Below, piece by piece: positions 17,513-25,579 of a DNA stretch of 64,000 bases (position 1 is its first letter; each line of letters begins with the position of its first letter). The position numbers and the translations under genes were made by a program. Origin of the DNA: JBBRVP01 sp038246785 (GTDB lineage: Bacteria > Actinomycetota > Actinomycetes > Jiangellales > Jiangellaceae); contig JBBRVP010000003.1 of the NCBI GenBank assembly GCA_038246785.1, positions 92,361 through 156,360 of the forward strand, given 5' to 3'. The notes under the pieces were generated by a model. It had not been told where the DNA came from and made no database searches. It saw nothing but the letters and a program-made list of their open reading frames with translations.

Positions 17513-17653
17513 GTCACTCCACGACCGGCTCTGGCAGATCGGGTCGAGGGGGTGCTCACGTGCGCCGCTACGGCGTGCTTGGCTGCCCGGTGTCGTCTGC
17601 TCGGGCGTGTCCTCGCTCGTGGTCCGCCCCTGATGCGCCACGGTGGGCGTCGC

Positions 17654-19462
17654 TCACCGGATCTCCGCCTTGAGCGGTCCGGTGCCCGGTGCCTGCGGGT
17701 CTTCCCCGTACCCGGACCCGGGTGCAGCGGCTGGTTGCCCGGCGACCGTCCGCAGCCGCTGGGTGAGCTCCTCGAGGGCCGCGCGCTGCTGGTCCAGCGA
17801 CTGTCCTGCATCGCGGTGCCGGAAGTGGGCGCTTCGGCGCGTCTCGATCGCCACCTGGCGGCCCGTCCGCAGGCTCTCGGTGAGTTCGCTGAACGCGTCG
17901 GCGACCTGGGTGCGCAGTCGGCGTCCAGCTTCCTCGAGCCGGTCCTGGAAGTTGGCGCGGGCACGGCCTGTGTGCCGGTCGACCAAGCGCCCCGCCTCGG
18001 TTCGCAGGTAGCGGGCGACCCGGCGTCGGCCGATGCTCCCGGGCGCATGGGTGCGCAGCCCCGAGACCAGAGCCTGGTTCCAGGCGACGCCGGGCTCGAA
18101 GTCATAGCGCAGTGCGGGCGGGGCGGCTGGGGTCAACACCGGGATCTCGGTCCGCAGTCGGATGCCGAGCAGATTGTGCGCTGCCGCGTGAAGGTCGCCG
18201 GCTGCCTCCTCCAGCAGACCTTGTTCGATCCCGAGCAGTTGAGCGTTGGAGTCGTTGAGCCCGCCGTGCCACCGCCCGCGCCACCTCTCCACAGCAGCCC
18301 GTGTGGTCTCGGCGATGACCTTCCGTCCCTGCTCCTCCGTGTCGGCAAGGCTGAGGCTGTCCGCCGTGGCGAGGAACGCCGCTAGGCGCTCATGCACCAA
18401 CCGCGTGACCTCGCCGACCTCACCGGCGGCGTCAGCGTCCAGCGCGGACCGAGCCCGGGCCAGGTTCGCGGTGACGACCTCCACCGCCTGGTCACGACGT
18501 TGGTCGACGGCGTCGAGCCGGGCACCGAGCTCAAGGACTCGGTGCTCCTGGTTGGCGTCGAGGGCCTCGACCGCCGCTATTGCCACGTTCACGGCATCGA
18601 GCTGCGAGGCGGCGAGCCGGGCAGCGGTAGCCGCAACGCTGACCCGCAGGTCCCGATCCCTATGCGCGACAAGGTGCGCGAGCAGCGCGTCGAGAAGCGC
18701 CGGCACCCCGCTCGCCGCCCAGGCTGCCGCGTCGCCGGCTACCCGGGCGCGGAGTCCGTTGCGCGCCGAGCACACCCAGATGTGTGGCGCGGTCCCCAGT
18801 GCCCCGACGAGCACGTCGCCTACGAAGCCGGTCGACTCACCCAGCTCATCCGGTTCCAGCTGGTCGGCCTTGTTGAGCACGACGAACACGCGCACCGCAA
18901 GGTCGGCGACCTCGCCCAGCAGCGCCAGCTCGGACGCGGAGATGGGCGGGTCCGCAGACAGGACGAACACGGCGGCGTCCATGGCAGCAAACGCGCTCTG
19001 CGCCTGCTCGGTATTGTGCCGGTGCACCGATCCCACACCCGGGGTGTCGACGAGCACCATCCGTGGGTGCGGCATGCCGTCAGGAAGGTAGGCGCGCACA
19101 CCGGCGACATGCCGGGAGTTGCCGGGGTTTCGGCGTTGGGACACGAAGCGCTCGACGTCACCCACGTCGGTGGTGTGGACGGTGCCGTCGGGGAAGCTGA
19201 CCTCCGCCCGACGCGGTGAGCCTTCCCGGACCTCGGTGCTGATCGCCGTCACCGGGACCACCCCGGTCGGCAGCACGGCCTCACCGAGCAGCGCGTTGCC
19301 GAGCGAAGACTTCCCGCGTTTGGCCTCTCCGACCAGCGCAACCCGAAGGTCACCGGCCCGCAGGCGCTCAAGGAGGGCTTCCGCGCGCGGATGAGCAGCG
19401 GAATCGCTCAGAACGACCAACTCGTCGAGCATCACGACGAGGGCATCGTCAGCTGTTGGCAC
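17654..19462 (-). CDS. Dynamin-like GTPase
   Basis: A large GTPase of about 602 residues. The N-terminal G domain has the P-loop GEAKRGKSSLGNALL, switch I with the dynamin-type VVPVTAISTEV, the G3 motif VDTPGVGSVH and the G4 motif VVLNKADQL. The following 350 residues are predicted helical with coiled-coil character (AVEALDANQEHRVLELGARL, RARANFQDRLEEAGRRLRTQ). This layout fits bacterial dynamin-like proteins that remodel or guard membranes. No membrane paddle or second G domain is seen, and bacterial dynamins often come in pairs, so a lone copy is notable. GTG 19462 sits 4 nt after AGGAGG. It heads the block with the MFS and enolase genes. Confidence 0.85.
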   Translation of the reverse strand: MPTADDALVVMLDELVVLSDSAAHPRAEALLERLRAGDLRVALVGEAKRGKSSLGNALLGEAVLPTGVVPVTAISTEVREGSPRRAEVSFPDGTVHTTDVGDVERFVSQRRNPGNSRHVAGVRAYLPDGMPHPRMVLVDTPGVGSVHRHNTEQAQSAFAAMDAAVFVLSADPPISASELALLGEVADLAVRVFVVLNKADQLEPDELGESTGFVGDVLVGALGTAPHIWVCSARNGLRARVAGDAAAWAASGVPALLDALLAHLVAHRDRDLRVSVAATAARLAASQLDAVNVAIAAVEALDANQEHRVLELGARLDAVDQRRDQAVEVVTANLARARSALDADAAGEVGEVTRLVHERLAAFLATADSLSLADTEEQGRKVIAETTRAAVERWRGRWHGGLNDSNAQLLGIEQGLLEEAAGDLHAAAHNLLGIRLRTEIPVLTPAAPPALRYDFEPGVAWNQALVSGLRTHAPGSIGRRRVARYLRTEAGRLVDRHTGRARANFQDRLEEAGRRLRTQVADAFSELTESLRTGRQVAIETRRSAHFRHRDAGQSLDQQRAALEELTQRLRTVAGQPAAAPGSGYGEDPQAPGTGPLKAEIR

Positions 19463-19595
19463 ACAGCCTCCTACCATGAAAGGTAGGGACTGTTGGCGGC
19501 CACAACCGCAGTTGCCGGCGAGCCCCACCGCCGTCGCAGACGCCAGCCTACCGGCTGACCATCGTCACCTCCCATGCACGGCCGTGCCGTCGCCG

Positions 19596-19769
19596 TCAGT
19601 CCTTGAACGCGTCCTTGATCTTCTCGCCGGCCTGCTTGAGGTCGGCCTTGGTCGACTCGCCACGGCCCTCTGCCTCGAGGTCCTTGTCGCCGGTCGCCTG
19701 GCCCACCTTCTCCTTGGCGTCACCCAAGGCGCCCTCAGCGGTGTTGCGCAGCTTGTCGTCGTCACCCAT
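19596..19769 (-). CDS. CsbD-family stress protein
   Basis: This short gene encodes 57 residues: MGDDDKLRNTAEGALGDAKE, then KVGQATGDKDLEAEGRGEST, ending AGEKIKDAFKD. That is the CsbD signature of a small, charged, probably disordered protein induced by general stress in many bacteria; its molecular role is unknown. GGAGG lies 5 nt before the ATG. It is easy to miss, since longer shadow frames cover the same bases. It stands just upstream of the dynamin-MFS-enolase-Usp block and adds to its stress-related look. Confidence 0.88.
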   Translation of the reverse strand: MGDDDKLRNTAEGALGDAKEKVGQATGDKDLEAEGRGESTKADLKQAGEKIKDAFKD

Positions 19770-19983
19770 TGCGTTCCTCCATCTCGTTGTCGACTACCTG
19801 CTGTGTTCCTCCTACCCCGAGGAGTCCGCGGCCGAACCCCGCCGTCCACGCCAGCGGCGGCGTGCCGTGCGCTGGTGCTGGTGGTAGCGGCGGTGTCCCT
19901 GTGGCACGATGAGGTCGAAGCAGGTACCGGGCTCTCCCGGACGAGGCCGCTGGGGAAGGCGTCCCTCGACCGAAGGAGGACCG

Positions 19984-20478
19984 GTGACGACCCGCGGCGT
20001 CCTGTTCGTGCACGCCTCGCCGTCCGCCCTGTGCCCGCACGTCGAGTGGGCAGCCGGCGGCGTCCTTGGCATCCGCCTCAATCTGGGCTGGACTGCGCAG
20101 CCCGTGGCGCCCGGCACCCACCGCAGCGAGCTGTCGTGGCTGGGTGAGCCGGGCACCGCAGCGCGGCTGGCGTCGGCGCTGCGCGGCTGGGAGCAGATCC
20201 GCTACGAGGTGACCGAAGAGCCGAGCCCCGGTCACGAGGGCGAGCGCTACTCCTACGTACCGGAGCTGGGCATCTTCCACGGCGTCACCGGCATCCACGG
20301 CGACCTCATGATCCCCGAGGACCGGCTGAAGGCCGCCGTTGTTCGCGCGGCGCTTGGTCAGGTGGCACTGGATGCCGAGCTCGAGAGGCTGCTCGGGAAG
20401 CCGTGGGACGACGCGCTCGAGCCGTTCCGCCACGCCGGCGACGGCGCGCCGGTGCGGTGGCTGCACCAGGTGGTCTAG
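19984..20478 (+). CDS. DUF3145 family protein
   Basis: A 164-residue soluble protein of the actinobacterial DUF3145 family (TRGVLFVHASPSALCPHVEW, LGIRLNLGWTAQP, VPELGIFHGVTGIHGDLMI). The family has no known activity, but it commonly stands next to the fatty-acid synthesis cluster, as here, where it converges on fabF with a 14-nt gap. GTG 19984 follows GAAGGAGGA with good spacing. Confidence 0.85.
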   Translation: MTTRGVLFVHASPSALCPHVEWAAGGVLGIRLNLGWTAQPVAPGTHRSELSWLGEPGTAARLASALRGWEQIRYEVTEEPSPGHEGERYSYVPELGIFHGVTGIHGDLMIPEDRLKAAVVRAALGQVALDAELERLLGKPWDDALEPFRHAGDGAPVRWLHQVV

Positions 20479-20492
20479 CAGCGGGCCGCCGC

Positions 20493-21740
20493 TCAGGCGC
20501 TGCGGAACACCAGAGCGACGTTGTGTCCGCCGAAGCCGAAGGAGTTGTTGAGCGCGGCGAGGGCTCCGGCGTCCAGTGCCCGTGGCTCACCGATCGCGAC
20601 GTCGAGCAGCACGTCGTCGTCGAGGTCTTCGAGGTTCGCGGTGGCCGGCACCGTCCTGGCGTGCAGCGCCAGCACCGTCGCCACCGACTCGACGGCCCCG
20701 GCGGCGCCCAGCAGGTGGCCGGTCATCGACTTCGTCGACGTCACGACGGCGCCGTCAGCCGCCTCACCGAGCACCGCTCTGATCGCCGAGGCCTCCGCGA
20801 CGTCCCCCTGCGGCGTCGACGTCGCGTGGGCGTTGACGTGGTGGATCTCGTCGGCGCCCACTCGTGCGTCGGCCAGCGCGTCGCGCATGGCCCGCGTGGC
20901 GCCGGCGCCGACCGGGTCCGGCTGGGCGATGTGGTGGGCGTCGGCGCTGAGCCCGGCACCGGCGATCTCGGCGTACACCTTTGCCCCTCGGCCGCGAGCG
21001 TGCTCCTCCCGCTCGAGCACGAGCAGGCCGGCGCCCTCGCCGAGCACGAAGCCGTTGCGGCCCTTGTCGAACGGTCGGGAAGCCCGCGACGGCTCGTCGT
21101 TGCGCAGCGAGAGCGCCATCATGTTGGCGAAGGCGGCCATCGGCAGCGGGTGGATCGCGGCCTCCGTGCCGCCGGCAACCACGACGTCCGCGCGGCCGTT
21201 GCGGATCATGTCCATGGCGTACGCGAGCGCCTCATTGCCGCTGGCGCACGCGGACACGGGCGTGTGTACGCCGGCGCGTGCGCTCAGCTCGAGGCCGACG
21301 TGGGCGGCCGCGCTGTTGGGCATCAGCATCGGGATCGCCAGTGGTGAGACCCGACGCGGTCCCTTCCCGGTCAGCAGGTCGTAGTTGGACAGCAGCGTGT
21401 GCACACCGCCGATACCCGTGCCGATGACGACACCGAGCCGCTCGGGCTCGACGCCGGCGTCGCCGAGTCCCGAGTCGGCCCAGGCCTCCCGGGAGGCGAC
21501 GACGGCGAGCTGACCGCTGCGGTCCAGCCGGCGCGCCTGCACGCGGTGGAGCACCGAGGTGGGGTCGACCAGCGCCGGCGCCGCGATGTGCACCGGCAGC
21601 TGCTCGACCCACTCCTCGTCGAGAACTCGGACGCCGGAGCGTCCGGCGAGCAAGGCCTCCCAGGTGGACGCGACGTCGCCGCCGACGGGCGTGGTCGCGC
21701 CGAGGCCGGTGACGACGACGCGAACCTGGTGGTCGGTCAT
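20493..21740 (-). CDS. fabF: 3-oxoacyl-[acyl-carrier-protein] synthase II (KAS II)
   Basis: The elongating condensing enzyme of FASII adds malonyl-ACP two-carbon units to acyl-ACP. The 415-residue thiolase-fold protein has VVVTGLGATTPVGGD at the N-terminus, the nucleophile cysteine in PVSACASGNEALAYAMD, the first catalytic histidine in VNAHATSTPQGDVAE, the second in STKSMTGHLLGAAGAVE, and the glycine-rich end NNSFGFGGHNVALVF. ATG 21740 lies 4 nt after the acpP stop. It is the last gene of fabD-fabH-acpP-fabF. Confidence 0.96.
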   Translation of the reverse strand: MTDHQVRVVVTGLGATTPVGGDVASTWEALLAGRSGVRVLDEEWVEQLPVHIAAPALVDPTSVLHRVQARRLDRSGQLAVVASREAWADSGLGDAGVEPERLGVVIGTGIGGVHTLLSNYDLLTGKGPRRVSPLAIPMLMPNSAAAHVGLELSARAGVHTPVSACASGNEALAYAMDMIRNGRADVVVAGGTEAAIHPLPMAAFANMMALSLRNDEPSRASRPFDKGRNGFVLGEGAGLLVLEREEHARGRGAKVYAEIAGAGLSADAHHIAQPDPVGAGATRAMRDALADARVGADEIHHVNAHATSTPQGDVAEASAIRAVLGEAADGAVVTSTKSMTGHLLGAAGAVESVATVLALHARTVPATANLEDLDDDVLLDVAIGEPRALDAGALAALNNSFGFGGHNVALVFRSA

Positions 21741-21744
21741 CGGG

Positions 21745-21990
21745 TCAGGACCCGGCCCGCTCGATGAAGGCGACCGCGTCACCGACCGTGGTCAGGTTCT
21801 TCACCTCGTCGTCGGGGATCTTGACGGCGAACTTCTCCTCGGCCGCCACGACGACCTCGACCATCGACAGCGAGTCGACGTCGAGGTCGTCGACGAAGGA
21901 CTTGTCCATCTGGACGTCCTCCGCCGGCACCCCGGCGATCTCGTTGACGATGTCGGCGAGACCGCTGCGGATCTCCTCGGTGCTGGCCAT
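21745..21990 (-). CDS. acpP: Acyl carrier protein
   Basis: An acidic 81-residue carrier protein that bears growing acyl chains on 4'-phosphopantetheine. The attachment serine is S40 in the DSL motif (DDLDVDSLSMVEV). The downstream helix EEKFAVKIPDDEVKNLTTVG is typical. GAAGGAGAGCTC precedes the ATG. It sits between fabH and fabF in the FASII operon, with only 4 nt to fabF. Confidence 0.97.
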   Translation of the reverse strand: MASTEEIRSGLADIVNEIAGVPAEDVQMDKSFVDDLDVDSLSMVEVVVAAEEKFAVKIPDDEVKNLTTVGDAVAFIERAGS

Positions 21991-22053
21991 GAGCTCTCCT
22001 TCTCGGGGGTGGACGGCGACGCCGTACGGCGCCGCCCCGAACGGAACGCAAGA

Positions 22054-23067
22054 TCAGGGCAGGACGACGACCTGCGCGGCGAAGACCAGGCCAGCGCCGA
22101 ATCCGATGAGCAGGGCCAGGTCGCCGGAGGCAGCCTCGCCGAGCTCCTGCATGCGTTCGAGAGCCAGCGGGACGGACGCGGCCGAGGTGTTGCCCTGGTC
22201 CTGGATGTCACGAGCCACGGTCACCGTGTCGGGCAGCCGCAGCGAGCGGGCCATGGCGTCAGTGATCCGCATGTTGGCCTGGTGCGGGGCGAACACGTCG
22301 AGCTGCTCGGGGGTCACCCCGGCCGCGTCGAGCGCCTCGCGGGCAACCTTGGCCATCTCGTAGGACGCCCACCGGAAGACCGGATTGCCCTCCATGCGCA
22401 GATGCGGCCACTGGGGTCGCTCGCCGCCCCGGAACGCCTGCGCCCAGCTCTCCTCCTGGCGGATCAGCCCGAGCTGGGATCCGTCGGAGCCCCAGACGAC
22501 CGGACCGATACCGGGGCGCTCGCTGGGACCCACGATGGCGGCACCAGCCCCGTCGGCGAAGATGAACGCCGTCGACCGGTCGAACGGGTCCGTGATGTCG
22601 GAGAGCCGTTCGACGCCGATGACCAGCACGTAGTCGGAGGTGCCGGCGCGTACCTGATCGTTGGCCAAAGACAGCCCGTAGCAGAAGCCGGCGCAGGCGG
22701 CGCAGATGTCGAACGCCGCGGCGCCCCGCGCGCCGACTGCGTGGGCGATCTCCACCGCGGCGGAGGGCGTCTGGTAGAGGTGCGTGACGGTCGCGACCAT
22801 GACACAGCCGACCTGCTCGGGTGCGATGCCGGCCTGGGCGATCGCCTTCTGCGCCGCCGAGACGCTCATGGCGATGACGGTCTCGTCCTCTCCGGCGAAG
22901 CGGCGGGAGGCGATCCCCGAGCGGGTACGGATCCACTCGTCCGAGGACTCGATCGCCTCGATGATCTCGGCGTTGGGCACGACCCGGGTGGGCCGGTAGC
23001 CGCCGACACCGAGGACGCGTGCCTCGCGCGGGGGCCGCTTGACGCGGGGGGACATCCGACCGCTCAC
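22054..23067 (-). CDS. fabH: 3-oxoacyl-[acyl-carrier-protein] synthase III (KAS III)
   Basis: FabH starts fatty-acid synthesis by condensing an acyl-CoA primer with malonyl-ACP; in actinobacteria it often prefers branched primers. The 337-residue protein has the active-site cysteine in DICAACAGFCYGL, histidine in FAPHQANMRITDA and asparagine in QDQGNTSAASVPL. The N-terminal region SSDEWIRTRSGIASRRFAG is the CoA-binding signature. GTG 23067 overlaps the fabD stop (GTGA). Confidence 0.95.
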   Translation of the reverse strand: MSGRMSPRVKRPPREARVLGVGGYRPTRVVPNAEIIEAIESSDEWIRTRSGIASRRFAGEDETVIAMSVSAAQKAIAQAGIAPEQVGCVMVATVTHLYQTPSAAVEIAHAVGARGAAAFDICAACAGFCYGLSLANDQVRAGTSDYVLVIGVERLSDITDPFDRSTAFIFADGAGAAIVGPSERPGIGPVVWGSDGSQLGLIRQEESWAQAFRGGERPQWPHLRMEGNPVFRWASYEMAKVAREALDAAGVTPEQLDVFAPHQANMRITDAMARSLRLPDTVTVARDIQDQGNTSAASVPLALERMQELGEAASGDLALLIGFGAGLVFAAQVVVLP

Positions 23068-24089
23068 TGGGCACCTGCCTCGTGGTGGAGCCGGACGGGT
23101 GCCCGGTCTGGCGGCGCGGCGTCGTCGTCCGGAGGCCGCCGGGAGGCGACGGTCCGGATGGCTGGCGTGCCGTGCTCGGCAACGAAGTCGCGGGCGGCAT
23201 CGAGCTGGTCGGGGGTCTTGAGCGCGAATGTCGCCGTGCCCCGCAGCTCCCGCTTGGCCAGGCCGGTCAGGGTGCCGGCCGGCGGCAGCTCCAACACCCC
23301 GGTGACACCAAGCTCGGCCATGGCCTGCATGCACAGGTCCCAGCGCACCGGGCTGGCGACCTGGTCGACGATCCGGGCCAGCACCGCGCGCCCGTCCGCG
23401 ACGACGGCGCCGTCCCGGTTGGACAGCAGCGGGGTGCGTGGCGCGCGCGGCGTGACGGCGTCAGCCAACCCGGCCAGCGTCGATACCGCCGGGGCCATGT
23501 GGCTCGTGTGGAACGCCCCGGCGACCTGCAGCGGTACGACGCGCGCCCTGGCCGGCGGGTCGGCGGCCAGGGCTGCCAGCTGCTCGAGCGTGCCCGCGGC
23601 GACGGTCTGGCCGGCCCCGTTGACGTTGGCGGGGGTCAGCCCGTGGCGCTCCAACGCGGCGGCGACCTCGTCCGGGGCGCCGCCGAGCAGCGCGCTCATG
23701 CCGGTAGGTGTGGCCGCGGATGCGTCGGCCATGGCGCGGCCGCGCTCGCGTACCAGCACCGTCGCCTGCTCGATCCCCAGCACGCCGGCCATCGCCGCAG
23801 CGGCCAGCTCACCGACGCTGTGCCCAGCCAGGACGCCGATCCCGGCCGCTTCGTCCGGTGGACCGAACAGGGAATCGGCGACGACCAGGCTCGCGGCCAG
23901 CAGGAGCGGCTGGGCGACCGCCGTGTCGCGGATGGCGTCGGCGTCGCCCTCGGTGCCGTACGCGACGAGGTCCAGGTCGGCGACCGCGGACAGCCACCGC
24001 ATCCGGCTCGCCCGAGCGGGGTCGTCGAGCCACGACGCGAGGAAGCCGGGGGTCTGGGCGCCCTGGCCGGGGGCGACGACGGCGAGCAC
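23064..24089 (-). CDS. fabD: Malonyl-CoA:ACP transacylase
   Basis: FabD loads malonyl groups from CoA to ACP. The 341-residue acyltransferase-fold protein has the GQGAQ motif near the N-terminus (VVAPGQGAQTPGFL), the catalytic serine in GHSVGELAAAAM, the arginine region VRERGRAMADA, and the histidine in VAGAFHTSHMAPA. It is the first FASII gene and starts with GTG. A 212-nt gap with a composite palindromic repeat separates it from the upstream regulator. Confidence 0.95.
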   Translation of the reverse strand: MLAVVAPGQGAQTPGFLASWLDDPARASRMRWLSAVADLDLVAYGTEGDADAIRDTAVAQPLLLAASLVVADSLFGPPDEAAGIGVLAGHSVGELAAAAMAGVLGIEQATVLVRERGRAMADASAATPTGMSALLGGAPDEVAAALERHGLTPANVNGAGQTVAAGTLEQLAALAADPPARARVVPLQVAGAFHTSHMAPAVSTLAGLADAVTPRAPRTPLLSNRDGAVVADGRAVLARIVDQVASPVRWDLCMQAMAELGVTGVLELPPAGTLTGLAKRELRGTATFALKTPDQLDAARDFVAEHGTPAIRTVASRRPPDDDAAPPDRAPVRLHHEAGAQ

Positions 24090-24227
24090 GAGGCCAAGAC
24101 TGTCGCTCTACCGGCGGGTAACCGTGGATGCTGGCCGACGAAGTTGTGCGGCGTGCGGTTGTGGGCTTCCCACATAAAGGGCGTCGGGAAAGCCGCGGCC
24201 GTCGCCGTGCGGGTCCTTCCCGCGCCG

Positions 24228-24292
24228 GACACCCCCTTCCCGCGTTCTGCAGCGCGCGGGAAGGGGGTGTCGATCACGTTAACGTGATCGAC
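24228..24292 (-). repeat. Composite palindrome-hairpin element, copy 1
   Basis: Read on the minus strand, this is a 24-bp perfect palindrome (core GATCACGTTAACGTGATC, 24269-24292) followed by a hairpin. The stem is 17 bp (24228-24244 with 24255-24271, arm core ACCCCCTTCCCG) and the loop contains CTGCAG. It lies between fasR and fabD. Two further copies are at 48986-49050 and 49788-49853. Confidence 0.9.
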
Positions 24293-24301
24293 TCAGGGGG
24301 G

Positions 24302-25507
24302 TCACGGGGCGAGCCGGCCGAGGGTGAGGGCGAGCCGGAGGGCGTAGGCGTCGCGCGGGTTGAAGGGTGAGCGCCCGCTCAGCTCGGTGGCTCGGCGCAG
24401 CCGGTAGCGCACCGTGTTGGGGTGCACGTAGAGCGCCCGGCCGGTGGCCTCGACCGAGCCGCCGTGCCCGAGGAAGGCCTCCACGGTGGCCAGCACCACG
24501 GCCCCGCCCGCGGCCAGCGGCGCGTACACCTCGGCGACCAGGGCGCGCCGCGCGTGCCCGTCGCCGGCCAGCGCCCGCTCGGGCAGCAGGTCGTCGGCGA
24601 GCACCGGACGCGGCGCGTCCGGCCAGGCCGCGCTCGCGCGCAACCCGGACACCGCCGCCCGGGCCGAGGACGCGGCGGCCAGCAGGTCGGGCACGACCGG
24701 GCCGACCACGACGGCGCCGGAGCCGAAGCGCGGTGCCACCAGCCCGCCCGCCGATCTGGCGTCCCGCACGCCGCCGAGGACCGCGACGAGCCGCTCGCCC
24801 TGCACGCCGACGAGCAGGCCGAGCCCGCCGGCCCGGGCGTCGTCGCGCAGGGCGTCCAGCGCCGGGCCGCTGTCGCCGCTGGGCACCTGGCCGACGACGA
24901 CGCAGACGGTCGAGGAGGACTCCCAGCCCAGCGCGGCCGCTCGAGAGCGGACCTGCTCGTCGGCCTCGCCGCGCAGCAGCGAGTCGACGACGAGCGCCTC
25001 CAGCCGGGCGTCCCAGGCGCCCCGTGCCTCGGCCGCGCGGGCGTAGACCTCCGCGGCTGCGAAGGCGATGTCGCGCGAATAGCGCAGCACCGCCACGCGG
25101 ACGACCGGCGCCTCGTCCGGCTCGACGATGTCGTCGACGTTCTCGTCGACCACGTCCACCGCGGCGCGGACGAGCTCCACCGTCTGCTGCAGCGACACCG
25201 ACCTGGTCAGCTCGCGCGGCGCCGTGCCGAACACCGCCGCGGTGATCTGCAGCCGCTGCCGTGGTCCGGCGGCGAACCAGGTCAGGAACGACGCGATCCC
25301 GGCATGGATGACCAGGGCGACCCACGAGCGCTCCTCCGCGCCCATGGAGCGGTACCACGGCAGCCGTTCCTCCATGCGGGCCAGCGCCGCCGAACCCAGC
25401 GCGCCGGCGGCCCGCTGGACCTTGCGGACGGTTGCCGGGTCCGGCCGGCCGTCGCCGACATCGTCGCCGACGCCGGCGATGGCGGGTGCGCGGCGGCGGG
25501 AGGCCAC
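24302..25507 (-). CDS. fasR: PucR-family transcriptional regulator, FasR-like
   Basis: A 401-residue regulator whose C-terminus is the PucR helix-turn-helix (GRALYVHPNTVRYRLRRATE, NPRDAYALRLALTLGRL). The middle holds the GGDEF-like regulatory region of this family (VCVVVGQVPSGDSGPALDAL, VGVQGERLVAVLGG). Its position immediately upstream of fabD-fabH-acpP-fabF on the same strand matches FasR, the activator of fatty-acid synthesis studied in Streptomyces and in M. tuberculosis (Rv2242). GTG 25507 is set by TACGCT 7 nt upstream. Acyl-CoA as effector is inferred from the family. Confidence 0.88.
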   Translation of the reverse strand: MASRRRAPAIAGVGDDVGDGRPDPATVRKVQRAAGALGSAALARMEERLPWYRSMGAEERSWVALVIHAGIASFLTWFAAGPRQRLQITAAVFGTAPRELTRSVSLQQTVELVRAAVDVVDENVDDIVEPDEAPVVRVAVLRYSRDIAFAAAEVYARAAEARGAWDARLEALVVDSLLRGEADEQVRSRAAALGWESSSTVCVVVGQVPSGDSGPALDALRDDARAGGLGLLVGVQGERLVAVLGGVRDARSAGGLVAPRFGSGAVVVGPVVPDLLAAASSARAAVSGLRASAAWPDAPRPVLADDLLPERALAGDGHARRALVAEVYAPLAAGGAVVLATVEAFLGHGGSVEATGRALYVHPNTVRYRLRRATELSGRSPFNPRDAYALRLALTLGRLAP

Positions 25508-25514
25508 GCCGGCG

Positions 25515-25520
25515 AGCGTA
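25515..25520 (-). promoter_or_regulatory. Probable -10 box (TACGCT) of a leaderless fasR transcript
   Basis: On the minus strand TACGCT is followed by 7 nt and the GTG of fasR. No Shine-Dalgarno is present. Confidence 0.45.
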
Positions 25521-25530
25521 CGCCGGTCCG

Positions 25531-25549
25531 CTTGTCCACCACCGACAAG
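25531..25549. promoter_or_regulatory. Inverted repeat in the fasR / aldo-keto reductase divergent promoter region
   Basis: CTTGTC (25531-25536) and GACAAG (25544-25549) form an inverted repeat with a 7-nt spacer in the 72-nt gap between two divergent genes. It overlaps where the -35 regions of both would fall. It is a candidate operator; the binding protein is unknown (FasR itself is one possibility). Confidence 0.4.
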
Positions 25550-25567
25550 CAGTGCCGGCCGCCTCCC

Positions 25568-25573
25568 TACACT
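25568..25573 (+). promoter_or_regulatory. Probable -10 box (TACACT) of a leaderless aldo/keto reductase transcript
   Basis: TACACT ends 6 nt before the ATG at 25580 with no ribosome-binding site in between. Confidence 0.5.
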
Positions 25574-25579
25574 TCGCGG

